Source of the DNA: Catalinimonas alkaloidigena
GTDB lineage: Bacteria > Bacteroidota > Bacteroidia > Cytophagales > Cyclobacteriaceae
Direction: 5' to 3'
NCBI RefSeq assembly: GCF_029504655.1
Contig: NZ_JAQFIL010000001.1
Location: 3,663,001-3,727,000 of the forward strand
DNA: 64,000 nucleotides
Part shown: positions 1-7,670 of the stretch, piece by piece
Layout: every line of letters begins with the position of its first letter
How positions within the stretch are numbered: position 1 is the first letter of the stretch
Translations under genes and position numbers: made by a program
Notes under the pieces: model-generated
Told to the model about the DNA's origin: nothing
The model's input: the letters and a program-made list of their open reading frames with translations, nothing else
Databases searched by the model: none

Positions 1-643
1 GCCCAATCAAGTCCAGTATTCCACCATCGCTAATGCGTTCTTTCAGAAGAATGAAAAGCTTGTTGTGTGGGATGGTGTCAAAATACTTTGACAGGTCCGC
101 ATCGTAGATGAACTTGTGTCCATCAAACAAGTTTCTCTTGATCTGTTTGACCGCATCTTTCGCTCCCTTCTTGGGCCGAAATCCATAAGATGTAGAAATA
201 AAGTCTGCTTCCCATAATGGCTCTATGACCATCTTTGCTGCCATCTGGACAATTCTGTCCTTGATGGTGGGAATTCCTAGCAAACGAAATTCTCCTTTCT
301 TTTCTTTTGGAATTTCCACCCGTCTTACCGGGGAACTGCGATAGGTGCCGGTTCGTATTTCAGTCTGTATCTCTGTCAGATATTGATGTACTCCGTACAT
401 CTCAATATCTGCAAAGCTGACTTTGTCTACTCCCCTACCTGTTGAGTAACTTTGCTTTACTCTGCGCCAGGATTCTATCAGCACGTAGTCCAGGCAAATT
501 TTGTCCTTCAGACTATAAGCTTTGAAATCCTTCTCTTGCTTGGCTCTAATGTATAGCTTCCTTTGAAATACACGAACACGTTCATCACAAAGTGATGGAC
601 TTACTAATAGATTTGCATCAATATAGGTCGTTCTGTCTTCCAT
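1..643 (-). CDS. Group II intron reverse transcriptase/maturase, N-terminal part
   Basis: Only the first 214 residues are in the window. This is the multifunctional protein that splices its host intron and copies it into DNA during retrohoming. Residues 26-60 contain the FQRKLYIRAK-type N-terminal block common in bacterial intron proteins, residues 125-165 the fingers motifs (LLGIPTIKDRIVQ, then SYGFRPKKGAKDA), and residues 189-202 the first catalytic block YDADLSKYFDTIPH, whose aspartates bind metal in the palm. The second palm motif (YADD type), the maturase domain and any endonuclease domain lie beyond the left edge. The start is the ATG at 641-643; no stop or frameshift is visible in the part seen. 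It is encoded inside the intron RNA that begins at 1127. Confidence 0.93.
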   Translation of the reverse strand, partial: MEDRTTYIDANLLVSPSLCDERVRVFQRKLYIRAKQEKDFKAYSLKDKICLDYVLIESWRRVKQSYSTGRGVDKVSFADIEMYGVHQYLTEIQTEIRTGTYRSSPVRRVEIPKEKKGEFRLLGIPTIKDRIVQMAAKMVIEPLWEADFISTSYGFRPKKGAKDAVKQIKRNLFDGHKFIYDADLSKYFDTIPHNKLFILLKERISDGGILDLIG

Positions 644-1127
644 ATAAGCTTCTCTAAAGTAGGGCGCCTTCCCTCCAACAGAGTTTTGTTGTCTCTGTCA
701 TCTACGGTACTATGTGCCCCTCCGACTTCTGCAAGTTCCCTTGTCCACTTCGTTATACTTATAGGACCTAGTTTTCGGGAGCCACCCTATGAACTTACAG
801 ATCTCCCACGTTTAATGTCATTCCATCTATAATCACGCTATCCCTAGGACTCCGGCAGCTTACTAAGATTCATGCGACTGTTAATCCTCTTGGTATGACA
901 GGGTTCGAGACCGTTAACACTCTCCCCATACTGCGGGTACACCTCTCGAAGCTACTACGGGTTGCGGGGGGCCGCCCCCACGCTTCCGCATTACAGCTTG
1001 ATTATTTGAAAGAACAAAGCTTCAGCAATACCCTCACGGGTATGACTGTTTGTTTTTCTTCAAGGTGAACAGTCAATTACCTTGGTGGGATTCTCACCCA
1101 CTGGAATGGCACCACTTCGTGGCGCAC
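1..1127 (-). mobile_element. Group II intron, 5' part, cut by the window edge
   Basis: On the minus strand a group II intron appears to start at 1127 with GTGCGCC, which fits the GUGYG rule for the 5' end of these introns. About 480 bases of hairpin-rich, non-coding sequence follow (for example the GC-rich stem near 965-985) before the intron-encoded protein starts at 643. The 3' end with domains V and VI lies outside the window. The 5' exon ends in CCGTTA, inside an attC-like repeat. I do not assign a class; the 5' boundary is inferred from sequence alone. Confidence 0.75.
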
Positions 1128-1191
1128 TAACGGTTACTGTAGGAGCTGCGAAGGCAGAGCCGTAGCTTTGCGCTTATGGCTTGTTAGTGCC
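1121..1191 (-). other. attC-like recombination site, interrupted by the intron
   Basis: Read on the minus strand this 71-base repeat opens with GGCACTAACAAG and closes with CCGTTAGTG, so CACTAAC and GTTAGTG form an inverted pair at its ends, like the R boxes of integron attC sites (TAACAA ... GTTA). An inner imperfect pair, AGCTACG with the CGCAGCT-type arm, resembles the L boxes. It lies directly behind the DUF5615 gene, where a cassette's attC would be. The intron starts after GTTA, so the last GTG is intron sequence and the original right end is not in the window. Unpaired spacers are longer than in classical attC sites, so another palindromic repeat family remains possible. Confidence 0.45.
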
Positions 1192-1237
1192 TGGCTTAGG
1201 TTTCTCTTTTTATAAATGTTACTGAGTCCTGATCCAA

Positions 1238-1560
1238 CTAAATCATAAATCCTCTACTTGAATATAATTTCTGTATTGCTTGCAGATTTTCAGAAATTAC
1301 ATCTATCAAAATGGAGGTGGAGAGATTACCAAGATTAACTTTTACTAATTTCTTGGGGGTATTACTGATCAGGAAGCTATTTCTATAATCAGCATCTTTT
1401 GTAAGAACAGTCAAATCATTTTCATCAGCATAGGTGCTAATATCTCCATCCTTTGTATGCCATTTATCCAAAACTTCATTTACGGAATAGCCTCAAATTC
1501 TAATGACCTGAAATATTTTACTCTTTTATAGGATATATGAACATCACAGAGAAACTTCAT
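1238..1560 (-). pseudogene. DUF5615 PIN-like toxin, frameshifted
   Basis: The reading frame starts at the ATG at 1558-1560 (MKFLCDVHISYK) and runs to EAIP, where it hits a stop; the next frame continues with VNEVLDKWHTKDGDISTYAD and ends at 1238. Restoring one base near 1484-1488 gives a protein of about 107 residues, the usual length of the family. DUF5615 proteins are PIN-like nuclease toxins: the early aspartate (LCDVH) and the VLTKDADYRN block fit the acidic active site. The ATG overlaps the stop of the upstream DUF433 antitoxin by one base (TAATG), the normal arrangement of the pair. The single missing base and the nonsense codon in the partner suggest a dead module. Confidence 0.8.
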
Positions 1561-1787
1561 TAAGCTACCTCTTTAATGTTGTGTCCTGAAAGGGAGAGCT
1601 TTGCGTATTGCAAACAGGCAAATATATCTTCTTTTTCCAATTCAGGATGATCGTCTAAAATCGCTTCTATACTCATTCCAGATCCCAGCATATCAATAAC
1701 TACTTCTACAGGCCATCGCATACCTCATACACATGGTTTGCCATGACATATCTGCGGATCTATTGTAATTCTATTTAGTAAGTTCAC
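1560..1787 (-). pseudogene. DUF433 antitoxin with in-frame stop
   Basis: From a GTG at 1785-1787 the frame gives NLLNRITIDPQICHGKPCV, then a TGA, then GMRWPVEVVIDMLGSGMSIE and a C-terminal LEKEDIFACLQYAKLS block. This is the DUF433 antitoxin fold (a winged-helix-like antitoxin of DUF5615 toxins), about 75 residues. The family has an arginine at the stop position (CVRG), so one CGA to TGA change explains it. Translation could restart at the internal ATG, giving a shortened C-terminal protein. It is translationally coupled to the toxin. The start codon is inferred because no in-frame ATG lies upstream. Confidence 0.75.
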
Positions 1788-1849
1788 CTTTTTGAATTTG
1801 ACTTTATCAAATTTACGGATTTTATCCTGCCTTTGTTAATTTTTAGCTT

Positions 1850-1910
1850 GGCACTCTAACTACCGATACAGCGGCTGGCGGAGGCGCAGCCGGAGCAATA
1901 GCTGCTGCAT
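1850..1910 (-). other. attC-like repeat, 3' half, cut by the IS1182-type element
   Basis: Read on the minus strand this segment aligns well with the end of the repeat at 1121-1191: both have GCT-CGGCT-GCCT-CGC-AGC in order and both end in GTTAG (here GTAGTTAGAGTGCC). It sits immediately next to the proposed left end of the IS1182-type element and upstream of the DUF433 gene. Its missing 5' half can be recognised on the other side of the element at 3606-3632. Together they would form the recombination site at the end of the HigBA unit. The homology to the other repeat is seen directly; the attC interpretation is inferred. Confidence 0.45.
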
Positions 1911-1913
1911 TTT

Positions 1914-3611
1914 GTGCTTGTTGCACAACTATTCCAAGATAGAGGAAAAAGGTTTATCTTAATAGTATAAACCACCTCTTATTCTATGCTGGGTAAGAAA
2001 TACTACCAACCTAAGCTCTTTACGGAATTCAATCTAGCCAACCGAGTTCCGGAGCATAATTTTTACCGAAGGCTGAAAAATGTTTTGAACCTGGATTTCC
2101 TCCAGGAAAAAACTAAGGCTTACTATGGTAGCTGCGGGCAAAAGTCAATTGATCCTGCTGTCTTTTTCAAATTGATGCTGGTAGGATATCTGGAGAACAT
2201 CATTTCTGACAGGCAGTTGATGCAACATTGCTCTATGCGGCTTGATATTCTCTATTTTCTGGAATATGATATAGACGAAGAACTCCCTTGGCACAGTACT
2301 ATTAGCCGTACAAGACAGCGATTACCGCAAGCACTTTTTGAGTCGCTCCACGATGGAAGGTCTTTGATCAGGTGCTTTCACTTTGTGTAGCATCAGGTAT
2401 GGTATCTGGACATACACAAGCAGTAGATTCTGCTTATGTCAAAGCGAATGCATCTTTAGATAGCCTGGAGCAAAAACTTCCTGCTGATACCCCCAAGAAT
2501 CATCTTAAAAAGGTACTCAAGCAGAACCAAGAGCAACACTCAACAGAAAATAAAAGTGATAGTGAGCAAGAAAAAGATGAGGATTACAAATACATCTCGG
2601 TTAACAAGCGTAAACTCAAAGATATTGCTGCCAGAGAGAAAAACTGGACAGAGAAGCAAAGAAGAAGACCCGGTGGGACTGATGAAAGGAGCAAATACCT
2701 AAGCAATAAACTTCATTACTCACCTACTGATCCAGAAGCCAGAGTAGCTGTTAAGCCAGGAAAAAGGCGCCAGCTATGCTATGCCGCTCAAATTGCTGTG
2801 GATTCTTCTCATCATGTTATTAGTCATATCCAAGCTGATTTTGCGGATAAAAAAGATTGTCAGATTCTACCCACGCTTCTTCAGAACCTGATGCAAAGAC
2901 TCAAAAAACATGATCTGAAAATTGATAGGCTTTTGGCCGATACTGGCTATAGCAATGGAGAAAACTATGCTATTCTAGAAAGGCATGGCATTGAGGGCTA
3001 TATTCCTGCTCATGGAACCTATAAGCAGGAATTAGAAGGCTTTGTATATAATGATAAAGAGGATGTATGGATTTGTTCTCAAGGTAAAAAAGCCTCTTTT
3101 AGAAGATACTACATTGAGCGGGGAAATCTCAAGAAACGCTACTACACCAAAAGAAAAGACTGTAAAGGCTGCCCAATAAAAATTCAATGCATTGGTAAAG
3201 GATATGAAAAGAGGATAGATAAAACCGCATATCAAGCAGAGTACGAGCGCATGATTGCAAGAGTAGAAAGTAGTAAAGGTCAATACCTCAAGAAGCGAAG
3301 GCAAGCTACCGTTGAACCAGTGCTAGGAACCCTAATCAACTTCATGGGCATGAGAAAAATCAATACTCGAGGTCTTGCGCTGGCTCACAAGAATTTTGTA
3401 CTAGCCGCAGCTAGTTACAATCTCAAAAAGTACCTCAATTTCTCTAAAAAGAGGGTAATAGCCCAGGTAAATGCTCTGGAAGGGCAAATATCAGCTATTT
3501 TCAATATACCTTCTTTTTGCTGGAGCTGAGGTGAAAAGATTCCGGATAGGTTCCGCTTTTACTCAAAAATAAATCTGTCATAGTAGAAAAGGGGGGTGCG
3601 CATCAGCCACT
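1914..3611 (+). mobile_element. IS1182-type insertion sequence (transposase frameshifted)
   Basis: The element carries one IS1182-family transposase on the plus strand. An imperfect terminal inverted repeat is suggested by GTGCTTGTTGCAC near 1914 and the complement of GTGCGCATCAGCCAC near 3596-3610; about two thirds of the positions match, so the exact ends are approximate. It splits an attC-like repeat, whose halves remain at 1850-1910 and 3606-3632. I could not define a target duplication with confidence. Confidence 0.6.
1986..3529 (+). pseudogene. IS1182-family transposase, frameshifted
   Basis: The first part (1986-2390) has the DUF772-type N-terminal region of IS1182/IS5-like DDE transposases: the DPAVFFKLMLVGYL helix, then LDILYFLEYDID and HSTISRTRQRLP. 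The second frame picks up at VFDQVLSLCVASGMVSGH and contains the DDE core (QAVDSAYVKANAS, LLADTGYSNGENY), a cysteine-rich insert (CKGCPIKIQC) and the C-terminal VEPVLGTLINFMG block. The frames must be joined near 2350-2362, where one base is lost or gained. No slippery run such as A6 is present there, so I read it as a mutation rather than programmed frameshifting. Joined length of about 510 residues fits the family. Confidence 0.85.
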
Positions 3612-3632
3612 TTTGTTATCAACCGTACTTTT
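3606..3632 (-). other. attC-like repeat, 5' half
   Basis: Directly behind the higA stop, read on the minus strand, is GATAACAAAAGTGGCTG. TAACAA resembles the start of an attC site, and GTGGCTG can pair with CAGCCGC in the 3' half at 1850-1910 (six of seven bases), while TAAC can pair with GTTA there. The two halves are separated by the IS1182-type element. This is an inference from pairing and position. Confidence 0.35.
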
Positions 3633-4001
3633 TCATTTTAAGATTTGATAATCTTTAATCAATATCGCTGCTGATAGATTCAACCGTGTCGCTAAGTTCC
3701 GCACCATTTCCAAAGTCAATTTTCTCTTTCTATTTAAAATCTCTGAAACTCTGTTCTTTCCTCCAATCTCATCCACTAGATCTCTCTGCTTCAACTGCAT
3801 TTCTTCCATTCTTATCTTGATAGCCTCAATAGGATCAGGAGCTTCTATAGGATGATACTTCTTCTCGTATTCATCTATTAAAAGTCCTAATACATCTGCT
3901 TCGTCACTTTCAACTGTTCCGATAGGTGCATCAAAAATTTCTTCAAGCCTTTTTAATGCTTGCTGATAATCATCTTTAGTTTTTATAAGTCTGATATCCA
4001 T
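3633..4001 (-). CDS. higA: HigA-type antitoxin
   Basis: The 122-residue protein matches the COG5499-type HigA antitoxins. The N-terminal 50 residues form the helical region seen in this family (DYQQALKRLEEIFDAP, then EADVLGLLIDEYEKKYHPIE), and residues 65-118 an HTH_3 domain (MQLKQRDLVDEIGGKNRVSEILNRKR) that would bind the operator and repress the operon. It neutralises the HigB nuclease encoded 11 bases upstream. The gene order toxin then antitoxin is typical of higBA and unlike most other type II pairs. It appears intact. An attC-like half-site follows the stop, so it may be part of an integron-type cassette. Confidence 0.9.
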   Translation of the reverse strand: MDIRLIKTKDDYQQALKRLEEIFDAPIGTVESDEADVLGLLIDEYEKKYHPIEAPDPIEAIKIRMEEMQLKQRDLVDEIGGKNRVSEILNRKRKLTLEMVRNLATRLNLSAAILIKDYQILK

Positions 4002-4012
4002 ACTATTTATTT

Positions 4013-4309
4013 TTAGATCGTATTGGCGTCAACTTTATCATACTCGGCATGAGTTCCTATAAAACGGATAAATATCCACTGTTTCTCAAAGTTAAATTTT
4101 GCTATCAATCTGTATGAGTTTCCTTTGATGTTGAAGACAATTCTACTGTCTTTTAAAATACTCGCACTAGCATAAGTGTTTTTTACATCACTCGGACTTT
4201 TCCAATCAGCATTCATAGCTGTATCATACCATGTCTTTAAGTGTTGTTCTGAATCCGCATGCTTTTCCCAATAATCTCTGAGCGTACTCTTTGCAAATAT
4301 TCTTTTCAT
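4013..4309 (-). CDS. higB: HigB-type mRNA interferase toxin
   Basis: The 98-residue protein belongs to the HigB_toxin family (RelE/ParE fold), ribosome-dependent endonucleases that cut translated mRNA. Visible family blocks are the N-terminal IFAKSTLRDYWEKHADSEQHLKTWY, the central DWKSPSDVKNTYASASILKD, and the C-terminal FNIKGNSYRLIAKFNFEKQWIFIRFIGTHAEYDK, whose basic and aromatic residues surround the active site. Start at the ATG 4307-4309; a promoter and an operator-like inverted repeat lie just upstream. Full length, with no lesions seen, in contrast to the dead pair at 1238-1787. Confidence 0.9.
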   Translation of the reverse strand: MKRIFAKSTLRDYWEKHADSEQHLKTWYDTAMNADWKSPSDVKNTYASASILKDSRIVFNIKGNSYRLIAKFNFEKQWIFIRFIGTHAEYDKVDANTI

Positions 4310-4329
4310 TCATAGTAAAATTCTACGAA

Positions 4330-4361
4330 CAAAGATAACAAAAGTTCCATATTTGGGAACT
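4330..4361 (-). promoter_or_regulatory. higBA promoter and operator-like inverted repeat
   Basis: Read on the minus strand TATCTTTG (4337-4330) matches the Bacteroidota -7 element TAnnTTTG, 21 bases before the higB ATG. Just upstream AGTTCC (4343-4348) and GGAACT (4356-4361) form a perfect six-base inverted repeat around a seven-base spacer. It lies where bound HigA would block the promoter, so it is a good candidate operator. Confidence 0.6.
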
Positions 4362-4396
4362 AATGATCTGGTTTTATTTTTCATGTTCGTTAAGAT

Positions 4397-5692
4397 ACAT
4401 CCTTTACACAAGTTATAGATTAAGGTTTACACTAGATTCGTTTCAAGCCTTACTGATTGTTCTTTAGTTCTTAATTCATTTTCATTAAAGTATCCTAAAA
4501 ATACATTTCTGTAAAACACACGCCAAATTCCGTTGCCCATCTCCAAAGCTCCGATGTATTTTCCTTGCAATGATGCGGATACATACACCCAGTTGTAAGA
4601 GCCCCATCGTACAGAGCCGTTCCTGCTTACTTTCAAGACTTTCAGTTCTGAGTCGTAATCAAAGTTGGAGATTCTTTCCGGAAAAGGACGCGTAGAAAAT
4701 TCATGCACGGAAGCAGGCGTTTGCATCTCCAAAGCTTCGTGGGGTCTTACATGATTATACTCCTTTACAAAACAATTTAAACGTCTTTGTTGTACTCTTA
4801 AATCATAAGCTGAAGGTTTGGCGCAAGCAGCTTTCAAATCACGATGCATGCGCTCATGCCGTCCGTTTTGTTCAGGGTGCGAAGGATCAGAATACACCGG
4901 CATAATACCCAACTCAATGAACCAATAAGATAGCCTGGTAAATCGTTGTATTGCTTTTACAGACCCAAACAGACTACCATTATCGGTATGGATTTGTTTG
5001 GGGATACCATACTTTCTGAAAACCTTTGTGAACTCAGCCTTTGCTGAAGCCAGGTTTTCTTTATAGTGTCATAGTGTCCTTTTGCTGTAAATACAAATCT
5101 ACTTTTTGAGTCAGCTATGGTTAGTGGATGACAATAGATTTTATTGCCCATCAGGAACTTTCCTTTGTAATCCGCGCTCCACACTTCATTGCAGTGCTTT
5201 GGATCAAAAATGGGGTGAATGGGTTTGACTCTTCGCAAACGTTTTTGAGGACTTACTAAACCGTGTTTTTTCAGGATATTGTGTACGGTCAAAATACTTG
5301 GGACCATTTCATCTGAAAAATCGTTATACAACAGTTTGTGGATCTTTTTTACTCCCCACAACTTGTGTCTTTCTTTCAGTTTAAGAATGTCTTCCACCAC
5401 CTTTTGATCGGTCGCATTCGGATGCATTCCACGAGGTTTTCTTGAAAGTTCTCTGAGCCCTTCATATCCTTCGTTTTCAAATCGGGCTATGATTTTATAG
5501 GCAGTAGGCCTAAATATTTCAAAGCTTCTGCAAAGTTCCGCGAGCGTATATTGTCCGATACGCCATTCACAGATAAACTCTATTTTTTGTTCCATTATCG
5601 TTGTTTCTTTCCAAGGCATGGCAATCTGAATTTGAGCTCAAATTGCGACTTAAAAAGTGTAAACAATGTTTCTATAACTCTGTAAAGGATGT
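4397..5692 (-). mobile_element. IS481-type insertion sequence (transposase frameshifted)
   Basis: Terminal inverted repeats are clear: ACATCCTTTACAC.AGTTATAG at 4397 on the plus strand and ACATCCTTTACAG.AGTTATAG read inward from 5692 on the minus strand, followed on both sides by a second block ending in GTTTACACT. The element is about 1.3 kb with a single transposase gene. It has landed in a tyrosine recombinase gene, whose N-terminal part remains on the right. The rest of that gene is not found on the left, so there was also a deletion or rearrangement. No target duplication is obvious. Confidence 0.8.
4427..5619 (-). pseudogene. IS481-family transposase, frameshifted by 8-bp duplication
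   Basis: The frame from 5619 (MPWKETTIMEQKIEF) has the N-terminal helix-turn-helix region (YTLAELCRSFEIFRPTAYKI), the first catalytic Asp in WSADYKG and the start of the RNase H-like core, then runs off at TAKGHYDTIKKTWLQ. Another frame continues ENLASAKAEFTKVF, with the second Asp in HTDNG and the final Glu in QNGRHERMHRDLK, to the stop at 4427. The cause is visible: ATAGTGTC occurs twice in tandem at 5063-5070 and 5071-5078. Removing one copy restores a protein of about 395 residues with all three catalytic residues. Confidence 0.88.
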
Positions 5693-6119
5693 TTGTATAT
5701 CGTACCCTCCACTTCCCTCCAGGAATCTGAAACAGTACGCCGTAGAGGGGTTTGTGATAGCGCATTTGTAATTTCAGATACGTCTTACCCTCATGCTGCA
5801 TCGGAAGTAAATTGATGGTAGGAACAAATACCTTGTCAGTATTTCTAGCATGCAGGCTGACCTGTTTGGCTGGTACTTGTGTTGCTCTTTGATGCAAATA
5901 CCGAGTGTTCACCCAGGCACTGTCTAGAAAGTAATCTGAGAGCTGTCGGACCAGATCAGCATCATGAGTCATGACTAGCTTACCCTGCTGCTGTGCTATA
6001 TAGGGAAGCTGCTCCAGTTTTTGCTTCAGGTTTTCAGGAAAGTCTTTCAGCACTATTCTGACTTTTCCCTGTATCCCCTCCATAGCGTTGAGATAAATGA
6101 TAGGCTTGGCTGACTTCAT
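5693..6119 (-). pseudogene. Tyrosine recombinase, N-terminal stub
   Basis: The first 140 or so residues resemble the N-terminal extension of Bacteroidota tyrosine recombinases (phage/Xer-type integrases): KVRIVLKDFPENLKQKLEQL, the DYFLDSAWVNTRYLHQ block, and KTYLKLQMRYHKPLYGVLFQIPGGKW, which in intact relatives is followed by the SAM-like core-binding and catalytic domains. Here the frame enters the IS481-type element right after PGGKW and stops inside it at 5595, so the domains with the Arg-His-Arg-Tyr residues are lost. Whether it belonged to a phage, a transposon or an integron cannot be told from this stub. A recombination-site-like palindrome lies 54 bases upstream of its start. Confidence 0.6.
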
Positions 6120-6172
6120 ACATGGACATTTGCCCCTAAATTAAGTCTCTGCATGATCTTAGGTAGTAATAC

Positions 6173-6196
6173 ACGAGTATATCCGAATATACACGT
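6173..6196. repeat. Near-perfect palindrome upstream of the recombinase stub
   Basis: ACG-A-GTATAT-CCGA-ATATAC-A-CGT: two arms of ten bases around a four-base spacer, with one A:A mismatch per arm pair. A degenerate second copy of the left part (AGTAATTACACGACTATG at 6211-6228 against AGTAATACACGAGTATAT at 6164-6181) gives a direct repeat. Palindromic arms close to an integrase gene are typical of tyrosine-recombinase core sites, but an operator for the same gene is equally possible. Confidence 0.4.
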
Positions 6197-6225
6197 CCGG
6201 CTTCCCGGCGAGTAATTACACGACT

Positions 6226-6686
6226 ATGCAAACCAGAAGATGTCTACAATGTCAAACTGAGCTCAAAGGGCGGATAGATAAGAAGTTCTGCTCTGACCAG
6301 TGCCGCTTCCTGTTTAACAACCAAAAGAAGCGATCCGCTGAAATTACGATAAGCAATGTAAACCAGGTGCTAAGAAGAAACAGGACTATCCTGAAGAGCT
6401 TTAACCCGGTAGGTAAGACTACCATTCGCAAAGCTTTGCTAAGTGCCCAACAGTTCAATTTTAAATTCTACACGCATATCTATCGCACTAAGACGGGCAT
6501 GGTATACTACTTTTGTCGGATGCCGCGCATTATGAATACGGCTATGCTTTTACTGCTGATGAGAAAGTAGTCCTGGTGACCTGGCAATCCTATATGAATC
6601 AGTCCGGGACGCGTAGTCTATCAATCAGGTCATGTTTAATAACCGTTATGACTGAGTCCCTCCCACACTATCAACCCATGACTTAA
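6226..6686 (+). pseudogene. Small zinc-ribbon protein, probably frameshifted
   Basis: The frame from ATG 6226 encodes RRCLQCQTELKGRIDKKFCSDQC, a four-cysteine zinc ribbon (CxxC...CSDQC) found in a family of about 110-120-residue Bacteroidota proteins of unknown function, followed by the family's VNQVLRRNRTILKSFNP and FKFYTHIYRTKTGMVYYFC. After YYFC the frame gives an unrelated tail and stops at 6570. A different frame continues EYGYAFTADEKVVLVTWQ, which fits the family's C-terminal end, so a one-base indel near 6515-6525 is likely; that second frame stays open to 6686. A sequencing error would look the same. Confidence 0.6.
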
Positions 6687-7314
6687 ACCCATAAATATGA
6701 AGAGGTAAAAAATGTGACTTTTGACATTTTGGCTTTTAGGGTAAAACGCCTGATGAGGCAAGTGATTCTTGCGCAAATCCTAATAATCACATATAGATTA
6801 AGGAATTTGAATTCACCATAGAATTCATGATAAAATGTAACAAAAAAGGATTGCAGTTTATCAATTGATCGTACCTCAAAGCTAAGAATTTATAGAAATT
6901 TTCGCCTTTTTGTATGTTTGCGAGCATTGCTTCAGAGATGTTTCTTAAGGCTGGCTTACAAAAAGAAGGAATTACAAAGAGCACTCATTCTTTTAAAGAA
7001 AGCTATAATTTTTTGAAAGAAAAAAGCAAGCAACTCAAGTATCAGCATGTAAACAACAAATTTGATTCAAGTTTGGAAATAGTTTCTAGTATGACTGAAA
7101 ACTTAAGGTATATCCACAAAAAAGAAGAAATTTATCCTGTTTCATTCTCTTTTCTATTTCTTTTTCCTGAAGGGCTAAGAAGCAATGCATTTAGGGTTAT
7201 GCATCCGTCTAAGATATTATATTGGTGAAGATCCACGGATTAATCTGTGAGTGCAGACTCAATTTATTACATTGCTTTCAACTCATCTTCCCGACTCATC
7301 ATTCTTACTCTCTA
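6687..7314. other. Stretch without a recognised gene
   Basis: AT-rich sequence. A plus-strand frame at 6914-7228 (104 residues, starting MFASIASEMFLKAG) is open but has no recognisable domain, no clear promoter, and overlaps an opposing open frame; I do not call it a gene. Confidence 0.4.
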
Positions 7315-7548
7315 CTAAGATCTAACGCTATATACTCCATCCTTCAACTTCTTCCAGGGAATCACCTTCAAGTCACGCTCTGCATGGTAATATTTGACTT
7401 GCGTAGCTGCCATCTTTTTCAGCGCATTTCTGGTAAGTACAGATACATCAGGCTCAAAAACATAGAGTAGTTTAATTTCTTCCGAAGCTTTTGGTTTATA
7501 TGCATGATTCATCTGGCTACAATGCGTTACCGTCATTGAAAATTGCAT
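7315..7548 (-). CDS. Unrecognised small open frame
   Basis: A 77-residue frame (ending VIPWKKLKDGVYSVRS) with a lysine-rich middle (NALKKMAATQVKYYHAERDLK). Its amino-acid mix is plausible for a real protein or the C-terminal remnant of one, and its tail looks like an ordinary protein end, but I do not recognise a family. There is no signal peptide or membrane segment. It lies inside the segment bounded by the 13-bp inverted repeat. It may be a fragment. Confidence 0.25.
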   Translation of the reverse strand: MQFSMTVTHCSQMNHAYKPKASEEIKLLYVFEPDVSVLTRNALKKMAATQVKYYHAERDLKVIPWKKLKDGVYSVRS

Positions 7549-7662
7549 TCATTGCCAGATTTACTGATATAAGATCAGACCTGGAAAGACACTCAACAGT
7601 ACTTAAGTGGGAAAAATGATGAGTTAATATCCAAAAATTTTTAATATCAAAATATAATGTGT

Positions 7663-7670
7663 TATCTTTG
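7663..7670 (+). promoter_or_regulatory. Bacteroidota -7 promoter element
   Basis: TATCTTTG matches TAnnTTTG exactly and is in the same GTTATCTTTG context as the higBA promoter. It would give a leader of about 150 bases in front of the small membrane protein at 7825. Confidence 0.4.

Noticed and set aside
2350..2390. Programmed frameshift in the IS1182-type transposase
   Set aside because: No slippery heptamer or downstream structure is seen at the frame junction, and most family members are encoded in one frame; a mutation is simpler.
3032..3304. Minus-strand open frame inside the transposase gene
   Set aside because: Shadow of the transposase coding frame; hydrophobic composition comes from the complement of a lysine-rich region.
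4381..4396. Another attC-like start (TAACGAAC on the minus strand) next to the IS481-type end
   Set aside because: Only one short arm is present and no partner arm was found, so it cannot be supported.
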